From a bacterium (lineage in GTDB: Bacteria > Chloroflexota > Dormibacteria > Aeolococcales > Bog-877), in contig JAKBTP010000047.1 in the NCBI GenBank assembly GCA_021844355.1, positions 6,927-30,539 on the forward strand: a stretch of 23,613 nucleotides of DNA, in the 5' to 3' direction. A program made the position numbers and the translations under genes. A model generated the notes under the pieces. That model was not told where the DNA came from. It worked only from the letters and a program-made list of their open reading frames with translations, and did not search any database. Shown piece by piece: positions 15,466 to 22,965 of this stretch (positions are counted from its first letter, which is position 1; each line of letters starts with the position of its first letter).

Positions 15466-16212
15466 ATGTCTCTCGCAGTTCTCGCCTGTGAAGAGCGCTT
15501 CCGGGAGGTGCTCGAACCGCTGGTCGTGGAGGCCGGGTACCTCCTCCTCGATCCCGCCACCATTCCCCCCTCAGGGCTGGCCGAGGCTGACTTCCTCCCC
15601 GGCCCTGACACGGCGGTGATCGTGAGCGAGGTATCGGGACAGTCCTGGGTTCACGCGTTCGACAGCAAGGAGGTCCGCTACTGGCTGGTCAACGTGGGGA
15701 CCCCGGCGCACCCCGGCTACCGGCCACCGTCCCGCCAGCCCCACCGCAGGCTGCTTGGGGTGGGACCCAACGACCGGGCCTACCTCACTCAGCTGCTGGA
15801 TGACTGGCGGGACCGAGAGGTGGTGAGGGTGGACTGCTTCACCTTTGGCTACCGAGATGGGCTGCCGGCGGAGGCGGACTGGGTCGTGGACACCAGGTTC
15901 CTGGACAGCCCGTACTGGGTTGCGGAGATGCGGGACCTGCCGGGAACTGATCCGCGGGTCCGCGCCCGCCTCATGGCCCAGCCGGGGGCGCATGAGCTGA
16001 TCGACTCCTTTCTGCCCATGCTCTTGAATCTTCTCCCCCTGTACCGCGCCCAGCGCCGCTCTGTTCTTCGCCTGGCGGTCGGCTGCACGGGCGGGAAGCA
16101 CCGCTCGGTGGCGGTGGCGAGTGAGCTGGTCGACCGGATCAACGCGACGGGATCGGCCACAGCCCGCAGGCTGGACCGGCCTCCCTTGCACGTTCCCCAG
16201 CTGCCCGACTGA
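15466..16212 (+). CDS. RapZ C-terminal domain-like protein without the kinase domain
   Basis: This 248-residue protein matches RapZ (formerly YvcJ/YhbJ) only in its second half. FTFGYRDGLPAEADWVVDTR, RFLDSPYWV and the diagnostic GCTGGKHRSV (206-215) are the RapZ C-terminal domain, which in E. coli binds GlmZ/GlmY small RNAs and resembles a sugar-phosphate-binding fold. The N-terminal Walker-type P-loop domain of RapZ is absent. It is replaced by about 115 residues (CEERFREVLEPLVVEAGYLL...) that I do not recognise. The basic tail used for RNA binding by the E. coli protein is also absent. ATG 15466 has an ideal AGGAGGAG ribosome site 7 nt upstream; the longer open frame upstream is Arg/Gly-rich noise. 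It is monocistronic in this window and convergent with the tRNA. Function is unknown. Confidence 0.82.
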   Translation: MSLAVLACEERFREVLEPLVVEAGYLLLDPATIPPSGLAEADFLPGPDTAVIVSEVSGQSWVHAFDSKEVRYWLVNVGTPAHPGYRPPSRQPHRRLLGVGPNDRAYLTQLLDDWRDREVVRVDCFTFGYRDGLPAEADWVVDTRFLDSPYWVAEMRDLPGTDPRVRARLMAQPGAHELIDSFLPMLLNLLPLYRAQRRSVLRLAVGCTGGKHRSVAVASELVDRINATGSATARRLDRPPLHVPQLPD

Positions 16213-16554
16213 CAGCGCCTGCTCTTGGAGCGGGACGAGTGGGCCGGAGGGTCACGTTCACTCCCTGCCAGCGCTCCGATCCGGCTTGAGTCGGGCCATC
16301 TGGGCGGCCACCCGGCTGACTCGGCCCGAAGAGGTTCGGAGGCGGCCTGCCACCCCCTGAACGCCACCGCCGCGGTCGCGAGAGCTCCGGCAACCACTTC
16401 GCCGCAGGTCTCTCGCGCCACCCCGCCACCGGACGGGGCCGCGACAGGGGCCGCCAAGCCCGCGCGGTTGGAGAGCTGGCGTGAGAGCGGATCAGCACTG
16501 AGCAGGTCCGCCATCCCGGCCCGGAAGACCTCGGCGAGCCCCTCCTGAGATGAG
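16213..16554. other. 342-bp intergenic stretch, no supported gene
   Basis: The stretch lies between the RapZ-like gene and tRNA-Gly. Both strands are open for part of it: ATG 16225-16548 on plus, and ATG 16514 on minus with high-GC third positions. The minus frame then runs wholly antisense through the RapZ-like gene, and neither product resembles a family I know. It could hold a decayed gene. No clear terminator or repeat was seen. Confidence 0.5.
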
Positions 16555-16629
16555 TGGAGCGGGAGACGGGACTTGAACCCGCGACCTTCTCCTTGGCAAG
16601 GAGACGCTCTACCACTGAGCCACTCCCGC
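16555..16629 (-). tRNA. tRNA-Gly (anticodon GCC), CCA encoded
   Basis: Read on the minus strand the gene folds as a standard cloverleaf: acceptor GCGGGAG/CTCCCGC, D arm GCTC-AGTGGTA-GAGC, anticodon stem TCTCC/GGAGA with loop TTGCCAA (anticodon GCC), a short variable loop, and T arm GCGGG-TTCAAGT-CCCGT (one G-T pair). Discriminator T is followed by an encoded CCA (16557-16555). Without CCA the gene is 16558-16629. It lies 25 bp downstream of the ArsB-like gene on the same strand. Confidence 0.97.
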
Positions 16630-16639
16630 GGCCTCTTCG

Positions 16640-16645
16640 AGGATA
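16640..16645 (-). promoter_or_regulatory. Possible -10 box for tRNA-Gly
   Basis: TATCCT on the minus strand ends 10 nt before the tRNA 5' end, in the 25-bp gap behind the transporter stop. No convincing -35 box lies 16-18 bp upstream, because that position is inside the transporter gene. Confidence 0.3.
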
Positions 16646-16654
16646 GCAGACGCC

Positions 16655-17899
16655 TCACCTCGCCAGCGCCACGATGGAAAGGGCTGCAGCGAGGCCCAGC
16701 GGCCCGGCGAACCAGCCAGCGGCCCAGAAGTGCCTGGAGCGCACGGATCTCGCACCGCCGCCAGGGGCGAGGATTATCAAGGTGGAGAGTGAGCCGGTCG
16801 GGGCCAGATTGGCCCCCAGGTCAGCTCCGGCTATGAGTGGGATCCCCAGCCGGCGGAGTTGCCCGACGGCCCCCAGCCCGGCCATGCCCAGGAATGCCGC
16901 CGGGAGGTTGTTGGCGATCGCGCTCGCACCGGCGGCCGCCAAGCCCACGCGGACCTGCGCCCCGGCGCCCCCGGGGCCCACCAGCTCGTGGACCAGCCCG
17001 GCCAGCGGCGCGGCGGACTGCAGGCCCGCGCCCAGGACGGCCAGCCCGGCCACCAGGGGGATCAGCGACCACCTGCCCTCCCGGACGGACCGCAAAGGCG
17101 ACACCCCGCCCCTCGTCCACCCGATGATCACGGCCACGACCCCTCCAAGGAATGTCGGTGGTCCCAGAGACAGCCCGCTCGCGCCCACGAAGAGGTCCAC
17201 CACGAGCAGTGTTCCCAGGAGCACGCCGAGCATGACCAGCTTGCCGGCGTCGCGTTCCGGGCCGGAGAGCTCCGCGGATGAAGACGTGGTGGGCAGCCGC
17301 CGGGTGAGCAACCAGGTGAGCGCGAGCCCGGCGAGGAGCACCGCCAGCAGAGCCGCCGGGGTCACCTGCAGCAGGTAGTCGGACAGCGGGATATGATCGC
17401 GCTCGAGGACCAAGAGGTTCACCGGGTTGCTGACGGGGAGGACCAGGGAGGCGGCGTTGGCCATGACCGCGATCCCGATCACGAAGCGGACCGAGGAGAG
17501 CCCGCGACGAGCCGCCCGCCGGGCGACGATGGGCGCCACCAGGAGGGCGGCGGCGTCGTTGGAGAAGAGTGCGGTGACCGCGGCCGTGAGCAGCAGGGAC
17601 ACCACCATGAGCCGCCGGGGGCTGGTGCCCGACCACCGCTCCGCCCTGTCCATCAGCCACTCCATGGCCCCAGCCTCGGCCAGCGCCACGGTGAGAAGCA
17701 CCAGGCCGGCGAAGAAGAGCAGCACCTCCCAGGTGTCCCCCACCCCGGTTAGGGCCGAGGAGAGAGGCACCAGCCCGGTTGACAGGGCTATGGCGGCCCC
17801 GCCCCCTGCCCACCACCCGCCACCCACGCCGAGAGGCCGAACCAAAGTGGCCACGCACACCCCCGCGAAGATGGCGCCCAGCAGAATGACACTTACCAC
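16655..17899 (-). CDS. ArsB/SLC13-type (ion transporter superfamily) membrane transporter
   Basis: This roughly 414-residue polytopic protein has about 11-12 hydrophobic segments. FSNDAAALLVAPIV, NAASLVLPVSNPVNLLV and GADLGANLAPTGSLSTLI are the repeated helix-break motifs of the ArsB/NhaD/SLC13 group; in ArsB the equivalents are NDG..L..TPIV, SNPANL and GPNLSVTGSLATI. It probably moves an anion such as arsenite or a carboxylate outward or inward across the membrane. No arsR, arsC or arsA is present, so arsenite is a guess from family resemblance. GTG 17899 was chosen because a TACACT -10-like box (17915-17910) precedes it. The open frame to ATG 17965 would overlap the start of the divergent MerR gene. 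The stop is 25 bp from tRNA-Gly. Confidence 0.8.
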   Translation of the reverse strand: MVSVILLGAIFAGVCVATLVRPLGVGGGWWAGGGAAIALSTGLVPLSSALTGVGDTWEVLLFFAGLVLLTVALAEAGAMEWLMDRAERWSGTSPRRLMVVSLLLTAAVTALFSNDAAALLVAPIVARRAARRGLSSVRFVIGIAVMANAASLVLPVSNPVNLLVLERDHIPLSDYLLQVTPAALLAVLLAGLALTWLLTRRLPTTSSSAELSGPERDAGKLVMLGVLLGTLLVVDLFVGASGLSLGPPTFLGGVVAVIIGWTRGGVSPLRSVREGRWSLIPLVAGLAVLGAGLQSAAPLAGLVHELVGPGGAGAQVRVGLAAAGASAIANNLPAAFLGMAGLGAVGQLRRLGIPLIAGADLGANLAPTGSLSTLIILAPGGGARSVRSRHFWAAGWFAGPLGLAAALSIVALAR

Positions 17900-17909
17900 G
17901 ATCGCGTAA

Positions 17910-17949
17910 AGTGTACCGCATGCCGATACTTGTAATGGATTCGTAGCTT
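17910..17949. promoter_or_regulatory. Divergent MerR/transporter promoter region with an interrupted dyad
   Basis: The dyad GTACCG-N5-CGATAC (17913-17929, one mismatch per arm) lies in the 57-bp space between the two start codons. It overlaps TACACT, a -10-like box for the transporter on minus (17915-17910), and lies just upstream of TAGCTT (17944-17949), a -10-like box for the MerR gene that ends 7 nt before ATG 17957. No good -35 boxes are present. MerR-family proteins bind such dyads, but the assignment is inference. Confidence 0.4.
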
Positions 17950-17956
17950 GCCAGTA

Positions 17957-18412
17957 ATGCGTCAAGATGACGACACCGAGGACCAGGACCGGCAGCGGCT
18001 CATCGCCGACGCCAGCCGGGAGATCGGGGTCAGCGCACGAGTCCTGCGGTACTGGGAGCAGCTCGGGGTCGTACGTCCGTCACGGGACCCCAGGGGCCGG
18101 CGCCACTTCAGCCGTCACGACCTGCTGGCCATGTCGCTCATCCAGGAGCTCCTGGAGTCCACCGGGGCCTCGATCTCGGACCTGAGGCTGCTTAGGGAGA
18201 TGGCCGAACGCGAGGTGGAGGCGGCGCTCCAGGATCCCCTCACCCGCCTGCGCCTTCTGTTTCAGCGGCAGGCGGCGGAGCCCCAGTTCCACCAGCTCAT
18301 AGCGGAGCGGCTCCCCCCGGGGCCACCGCCGGAGAGGGACCGGCGTCCCCCCCTACCCCACCGCGGTGAGCCGCCGCTCCCGCCTCCCCCGATCGGCCCC
18401 CCGAAGGGCTAG
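17957..18412 (+). CDS. MerR family transcriptional regulator
   Basis: This 151-residue protein has the MerR N-terminal winged helix-turn-helix at about 14-80: IADASREIGVSARVLRYWEQ, then LGVVRPSRDPRGRRHFSRHDL, followed by a helical segment. There is no metal-binding Cys pair as in MerR/CueR/ZntR, so it resembles the GlnR/HspR-like branch of single-effector or effector-less members. It is divergent from the ArsB-like transporter and probably controls it and itself. The last 40 or so residues are Pro/Arg-rich and are encoded largely opposite the end of the exonuclease gene (18353-18412). ATG 17957 has no ribosome site and seems leaderless; TTG 17948 in the same frame is less likely. Confidence 0.85.
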   Translation: MRQDDDTEDQDRQRLIADASREIGVSARVLRYWEQLGVVRPSRDPRGRRHFSRHDLLAMSLIQELLESTGASISDLRLLREMAEREVEAALQDPLTRLRLLFQRQAAEPQFHQLIAERLPPGPPPERDRRPPLPHRGEPPLPPPPIGPPKG

Positions 18413-19675
18413 CCAGGCCTGATACGACGCCCCTCCAGGGAGCCACGCCGCCCAGGGGCGGTCCCCGCCCGGCTCGGGCCGCTGCGGGAGTCCGCCCACC
18501 CGGCCCTCGAGTCGCCAGATCCTACGAGCGAACCGCTGGTCCCACCCCACCGGCGCCTCACGAAAGGCCAGCTTCGCCAGCTCCAGCGCGGACGCCGGGT
18601 CGCCCTGCCGGTGCTCCAGGTCCACGCACAGCGCCTCGGCGGCCTCGGGGTCACGCCACCTCTCCCAAATTGAGGTCCAGGCGGCGCAGGCCTCGGTCGG
18701 CCGGTTCTGCCTGCGCAGCAGCCTGGCTCGCCTGAGGGCGCCCGCCCGATCCAGAGGCGCCGGCGACAGCTCCTCCGCTCGGCGGTAGCTGGCGTGTGCC
18801 TCCTCCAGACGTCCCCGGGCTTCGGCGAAGCGCCCCAGACTCAGCCAGTCGGTGGGATGCGGATCGTCCACACCCAGGTGCCGGACGACGTGGTCCAGCA
18901 GGCGAAGGAGGGAGACCACGTCCTCGCGGTTGTGGCGCACCACCGCCGCCAGCGGGGCGGCATCTCCGTCGCGGAGAAACTGCCAGAATCGCTCTGGGGC
19001 CTCGCGGCCGGGGAGGTCACCCTCCCGCCTCAGGTGCAGCAGCTCCACCTCGGCGGACCTTAGCGTGCAACGCTCGAGGCGATGCCGAAAGAGCCGCCGC
19101 ACCACCGGGAGGAGGTCCAGGTGGGGCGTTGCCGGCCAGGGCCGGTCCACCCCGGACATCACCATCCGGGACCGGAGCAGGGGCAGATCGTAGCTCCCTC
19201 CGTTGTACGTGACCAGCAGCTCCGCCGCCTTCAGCTGGTGGATGGCCGCCTCCACCAGCGCCTCCTCCGCGCCAAGCTGTGGCAGCAGCCACTGCTCCAG
19301 CTGGAGCCGCGAACCCTCCAGCCATCCCCAGCCGTACAGGAAGGGCACGGTCCCCGCGCCCCGCTGGAGGCCGGTGGTCTCGAGATCGAAGAGGAGCAAC
19401 CGGCCGCCCTCGGGCGGGACGGCGGGGGACACCGCTCCCAGCCGGGAGAACTCGAAGGCGGCCGGGCTCAGCCCCAGTTCCGAGAGCGGAATGGCGTCTC
19501 GAAGCACGAAGATCTCCCGCTCCTCGTCCCAGGCGAAACCGAGGTCGCGGATACCCGCGGCTCCCTCCGAGTGAGTTCCGTTTAGGTCATGGCTGCGTCC
19601 GAGGGGACTCGGCGCCAGCGGCAACCGGCCGTCACCCTGCAGAGCGGCGAGCCTGAGTCGAAGTGGCTGGGTCAC
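18353..19675 (-). CDS. mrfB: MrfB/YprB-like DEDD 3'-5' exonuclease with C-terminal TPR-like repeats
   Basis: This 440-residue protein has an RNase H-like exonuclease domain at about 90-265. Motif I is FDLET (Asp97, Glu99), motif II is YNGGSYDLPLL (Asp163) and motif III is HNREDV (Asp252). These four acids coordinate the metal ions in DEDD nucleases. The C-terminal part (about 275-380) has TPR-like helix pairs (SLGRFAEARGRLEEAHASYR). Domain order and partner match B. subtilis MrfB (YprB), which acts with MrfA in repair of mitomycin C damage. The GTG start at 19675 overlaps the helicase stop (GTGA), with GGAGG 7 nt upstream; GTG 19678 is equally possible. The residue before NRED that is Tyr in DEDDy enzymes is His248 here. 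Its 3' end overlaps the MerR gene tail-to-tail by 60 bp. Confidence 0.88.
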   Translation of the reverse strand: MTQPLRLRLAALQGDGRLPLAPSPLGRSHDLNGTHSEGAAGIRDLGFAWDEEREIFVLRDAIPLSELGLSPAAFEFSRLGAVSPAVPPEGGRLLLFDLETTGLQRGAGTVPFLYGWGWLEGSRLQLEQWLLPQLGAEEALVEAAIHQLKAAELLVTYNGGSYDLPLLRSRMVMSGVDRPWPATPHLDLLPVVRRLFRHRLERCTLRSAEVELLHLRREGDLPGREAPERFWQFLRDGDAAPLAAVVRHNREDVVSLLRLLDHVVRHLGVDDPHPTDWLSLGRFAEARGRLEEAHASYRRAEELSPAPLDRAGALRRARLLRRQNRPTEACAAWTSIWERWRDPEAAEALCVDLEHRQGDPASALELAKLAFREAPVGWDQRFARRIWRLEGRVGGLPQRPEPGGDRPWAAWLPGGASYQAWLALRGADRGRRERRLTAVG

Positions 19676-22125
19676 CACCCGGCCTCCTCCATCAGCCGCA
19701 GGGTGAGCCGCTTGGCACCCTGCTCCAGGCCGGCTATCGGACCGACGCAGGCGGGACACCCCCCCTCGCACTCGCACTCCCTGAGCAGGCTCGTGGCGGC
19801 CGCCAGCAGCTCCTCATGCAGGTCGAAGAGCTTGGCGCTGAGGCCCACCCCACCAGGATGGGAGTCGTAGATGAACACCGCGGCACCGTCGGACTCCGAC
19901 GGCGGTGTGGCGTGGGGCCCGCCCTGGTGCGGAACCACGGTGAACTCTGCGGGAGCTGTCGCCCGCCGGGCCGCCGGGACGGACCCCAGCGCGGCGCGGA
20001 CCTCGGTGACGACTCCGAGGTCCCGGTGGTCACACATCGCCAACAGGCAGGCGGCCTGGCCGAGGAGGTGACCGAAGCCCTCAATGCCCATCTCCAGGCC
20101 GGGCCAGGTCGACCCGAGCCGCAGGGAGCACCAGTAGGCGTTGGTCTGCAGGTCGCGCTCCGGCACCCGGATGGGGCCGGCTCCGACGGTCTCATGGGTG
20201 AGCAGCCGGATCTTGCGGTACATCGCCGCCAGCACGCTCACCCTCACCTCGCCGTGCGACCTGGAGGTGGCCCGCCCAGGGTCCATCAGCGGGCCTGCCA
20301 TCCGCTCCAGGACCTGCAGTCCGACACGCAGGTCGGCGTCCGTGTAGTAGTCCACGGATACTGGGTGGACGTAGGCCCGGTGTTCCTCCCAGTCCAGCCT
20401 CTCGACGTGGTACTGGCGGCCCTGGTGCATGTAGATGGCGTCGTCGTGGACCAGCATGGGCGCGGACCACTCGTCCAGCTCCCCCACCACCCGGGCGCCG
20501 GTTCCCGAGTGGCCGAGGGAACTCCCCGAGCGCTGCCCCTGGGGCCCCTGCGACGGGCCCGCGGCGGGTCCCGAGGTGTCGATGATCACCACGTTGCTGC
20601 TGGACGCGGTCCTGAGGCTGATCGCCTCGGCGGGGAAGGCGTCCGCCGTCCAGTGCCAGCTGCCGCTTCCCAGGTGCACCAGCCCATCCTCCGCCAGCAG
20701 CTGGAGAAGGCCCGAGACGTCCGCTCCGCCGAAGGCCTCGCCGTCCCGCATGGGCAGCTCGAAGACCGCCGCCTGAAGGTGTCCGGCGAGCACCAGCAGA
20801 TTGTCCGGGTCGATCACCGCCCGCTCCGGAGCCCGCTCCAACAGGTACTCCGGGTGATGGGCGATGAACTGGTCGAGTGGGCCGCCCCCGGTGATCAGGA
20901 GGTGGAGGGCGTCCGCTGTGCGACGGCCCGCCCGCCCCAGCCGCTGCCAGCAGCTTGAGATGGTGCCAGGAAACCCCACAAGTACCGCCGCGTCCAGTTG
21001 CCCGATGTCCACGCCGAGCTCCAGGGCGCTGGTGGCGACGACGCAGCGCACCGCACCGGAGCGCAGACCGGCCTCGATGGCCCGCCGCTCCAGCGGCAGG
21101 TACCCGCCCCGGTAGGCACGCACCGTCGGTCCCGGGCGACCCGGGACCGGGGGGATCTCGCTCCCCAGGTAGTTCACCAGGAGCTCCACCTGAAGTCGGG
21201 TCTGACTGAAGACGATGGCCTGGGCGCCGGACTCGACCAGCCTGGGCACTAGCCGGCGCGCCTCCAGGCTGGCACTTCGTCGGATCCCCATACTCCGCTC
21301 CACCAGGGGCGGGTTCAGCACCACCAACCGACGCCGGGGCGTGGGGGCGCCGCACTGCGACACCAGGCGCACGGGCCGGCCGAGGAGCTGGGCCGCCAGC
21401 TCCCCGGGGTTGGCGATGGTCGCGGAGGTGCAGATGTATCGGGGACTGGCCCCGTAGAAGCTGGCGATCCGTCCCAGGCGGCGCAGCACGTTGGCCACGT
21501 GACTACCGAAGACCCCACGGTAGGTGTGCAACTCGTCGAGCACCACATAACGAAGGCCGGAGAAGAGCCGGACCCAGCTGGTGTGGTTGGGCAGGATCCC
21601 GGTGTGCAGCATGTCGGGATTGGTGAGCACCACCTGCCCCGCCTGCCGCAGGGCCGCCCGCGCTCCCGCAGGGGTGTCACCGTCGTAGGTGAAGGTCCGC
21701 AGCTCCATCCCCGCCGCCGCCGACAGCGACCGGACCGCCTGGTACTGGTCTTGGGCCAACGCCTTGGTGGGGTAAAGGAGGATGGCCGTTGCGTCGGGGT
21801 CCCGGGCCACGGCGTCCAGAACCGGGAGCAGGTAGCAGAGCGACTTGCCTGAGGCCGTGGGCGTCACCACCGCCACGTCCTCCCCCGCGAGGGCTGCCGC
21901 CACCGCCTCCGCCTGGTGGCTGTAGAGCTCGGTGATCCCCCGGGCGGTGAGCGCCTGCCGGGCCACGTGGTGGAGGGCGGGAGGGAACGGCTCGGAGCGC
22001 GCGGGCTGGGGAGGAAGCTCCCGATCCAGGACGATCAGCTCCTGGATCCTGGGGTCGTCCAGGACCGCATCCCAGATCTGAGGGATCGGCTCGGGGATCG
22101 CGCTCACCCGGTGTCCGGCGCTCAT
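19672..22125 (-). CDS. mrfA: MrfA/YprA-like DEAH-type DNA helicase with C-terminal metal-binding cysteines
   Basis: This 817-residue superfamily 2 helicase has Walker A PTASGKS (89-95), Walker B DELH (197-200), the conserved SATIANPGEL motif III region, and motif VI QRLGRAGR. It ends in a DUF1998-type region with C-x-C-x3-C-x2-C (Cys784, 786, 790, 793), the zinc-binding signature of MrfA (YprA). MrfA is a 3'-5' translocase needed with MrfB for removal of mitomycin C lesions independently of UvrABC. The pair here is a translationally coupled operon. ATG 22125 was chosen: it is 6 nt after a -10 box, matches the family N-terminus (about 60 residues before the Q motif), and an SOS-like box overlaps it. 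The frame remains open to TTG 22191, but that start lies upstream of the promoter. Confidence 0.92.
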   Translation of the reverse strand: MSAGHRVSAIPEPIPQIWDAVLDDPRIQELIVLDRELPPQPARSEPFPPALHHVARQALTARGITELYSHQAEAVAAALAGEDVAVVTPTASGKSLCYLLPVLDAVARDPDATAILLYPTKALAQDQYQAVRSLSAAAGMELRTFTYDGDTPAGARAALRQAGQVVLTNPDMLHTGILPNHTSWVRLFSGLRYVVLDELHTYRGVFGSHVANVLRRLGRIASFYGASPRYICTSATIANPGELAAQLLGRPVRLVSQCGAPTPRRRLVVLNPPLVERSMGIRRSASLEARRLVPRLVESGAQAIVFSQTRLQVELLVNYLGSEIPPVPGRPGPTVRAYRGGYLPLERRAIEAGLRSGAVRCVVATSALELGVDIGQLDAAVLVGFPGTISSCWQRLGRAGRRTADALHLLITGGGPLDQFIAHHPEYLLERAPERAVIDPDNLLVLAGHLQAAVFELPMRDGEAFGGADVSGLLQLLAEDGLVHLGSGSWHWTADAFPAEAISLRTASSSNVVIIDTSGPAAGPSQGPQGQRSGSSLGHSGTGARVVGELDEWSAPMLVHDDAIYMHQGRQYHVERLDWEEHRAYVHPVSVDYYTDADLRVGLQVLERMAGPLMDPGRATSRSHGEVRVSVLAAMYRKIRLLTHETVGAGPIRVPERDLQTNAYWCSLRLGSTWPGLEMGIEGFGHLLGQAACLLAMCDHRDLGVVTEVRAALGSVPAARRATAPAEFTVVPHQGGPHATPPSESDGAAVFIYDSHPGGVGLSAKLFDLHEELLAAATSLLRECECEGGCPACVGPIAGLEQGAKRLTLRLMEEAGW

Positions 22126-22140
22126 CGAACAAATGTACCA
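22125..22140. promoter_or_regulatory. SOS (LexA/DinR) box over the mrfA start
   Basis: The plus-strand sequence TCGAACAAATGTACCA matches the actinobacterial consensus TCGAAC-N4-GTTCGA at 10 of 12 defined positions, with one half-site perfect. It also matches the Bacillus consensus CGAACRNRYGTTYC with one mismatch. It covers the -10 box and ends at the first base of the start codon, a position where a bound repressor would block transcription. Confidence 0.6.
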
Positions 22141-22160
22141 TGTCCCGTGGGGAACGACAA
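22132..22160 (-). promoter_or_regulatory. mrfA promoter, apparently leaderless
   Basis: On the minus strand TTGTCG (22160-22155, 4 of 6 to TTGACA) is followed by a 17-bp spacer and TACATT (22137-22132). Transcription would start at or next to the A of ATG 22125, 7 nt after the -10 box. No Shine-Dalgarno sequence is present near this ATG. Confidence 0.55.
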
Positions 22161-22215
22161 CCAGCTCAGAGCGAAGGAAAGGGGCGGTCAAACCTCCCCG
22201 CTGACGGCCACCGGG

Positions 22216-22947
22216 TCAGCCGGCTGAGCGCAGCTCCAGAGCGAGGCTGGCGCGGTCGGTTATCACGCCGGCGACTCTCTGGTCGTGGAGGAGTCGCCCT
22301 AGCTGGGTCGGTTGGTTCACGGTCCAGACCAGCACCTGGAGGCCGGAGCTGACAGCTCCATCCAGCACCCTGCGCCGGGCCCGGTGACGTTCGATCACCA
22401 GATGGGTCGCTCCACAGGCCAGGGCCTGGCGGACCACGCCGGGGAGTCTGCGCCCACTCATCCCGAGGGCACCACGCACCAACCCGGTCGGGCACTCCGG
22501 CAGGACCTGGGCCAGGGTCTCGATCTCGGACTCCAGGAAGGAGCTCACCAGGATCTCGGGGGGTGACGACAGTCGGCTGATGACCGCGGCCACGTCGGCC
22601 GCCAGCCCCGGCTCTTTGAGCTCCAGATTGAGGCCGAGCCGGCCCCTTGCCAGTGTGAGCGCGTCACCCAGCTCGACGGGCGCCGGTGTTCCCACCGGGT
22701 CGCCTGAAGGATCCGGCGCGCCCCTTGCTCCCGGGAGCGGGTCATGGGCCAGGATCAGGCGACCGTTCCACCCCCGGCGGACGTCCACCTCCGCGGCGTC
22801 GGCGCCGGCGGCGACGGTGGCGGCGATCGCCTCCAAGGTGTTCTCAGGTGCCGGGCCGACCAGGCCACGGTGGGCCACCACCAGGGGCCCGGTCCCGGCC
22901 CCCATCGGGCGCCATCTGGCTCGGGGTGACGACTCCATCCTCCCCAT
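22216..22947 (-). CDS. Glycerophosphodiester phosphodiesterase (GDPD) family protein
   Basis: This 243-residue TIM-barrel enzyme should hydrolyse glycerophosphodiesters to glycerol-3-phosphate and an alcohol. The signature set is complete: AHRG (His26, Arg27), PENT (Glu35, Asn36), AEVDV (Glu53, Asp55), AHD (His68) and LELK (Glu109, Lys111). There is no signal peptide, so it is probably cytoplasmic. The end of the barrel contains WTVNQPTQLGRLL and GVITDRAS as usual. It begins 18 bp after the stop of the TPR-like gene and is likely co-transcribed with it. Start choice is weak: ATG 22947 and ATG 22938 are adjacent and neither has a well-spaced ribosome site; ATG 22905 would leave only 10 residues before the catalytic HRG. 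Confidence 0.9.
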   Translation of the reverse strand: MGRMESSPRARWRPMGAGTGPLVVAHRGLVGPAPENTLEAIAATVAAGADAAEVDVRRGWNGRLILAHDPLPGARGAPDPSGDPVGTPAPVELGDALTLARGRLGLNLELKEPGLAADVAAVISRLSSPPEILVSSFLESEIETLAQVLPECPTGLVRGALGMSGRRLPGVVRQALACGATHLVIERHRARRRVLDGAVSSGLQVLVWTVNQPTQLGRLLHDQRVAGVITDRASLALELRSAG

Positions 22948-22965
22948 GATGCGGGGCGGAGAGGA

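Noticed and set aside
15849..16514. Minus-strand frame from ATG 16514 antisense to the RapZ-like gene
   Set aside because: Its first part has plausible codon use, but most of it lies opposite a well-supported gene and no family resemblance is seen.
17900..17965. Longer start (ATG 17965) for the ArsB-like transporter
   Set aside because: It would overlap the divergent MerR start and pass through the putative operator; the extra residues are polar and lie ahead of the first membrane helix.
22126..22191. Upstream TTG start for the helicase
   Set aside because: The extension lies over the -35/-10 promoter and SOS-like box, and the family N-terminus begins at ATG 22125.
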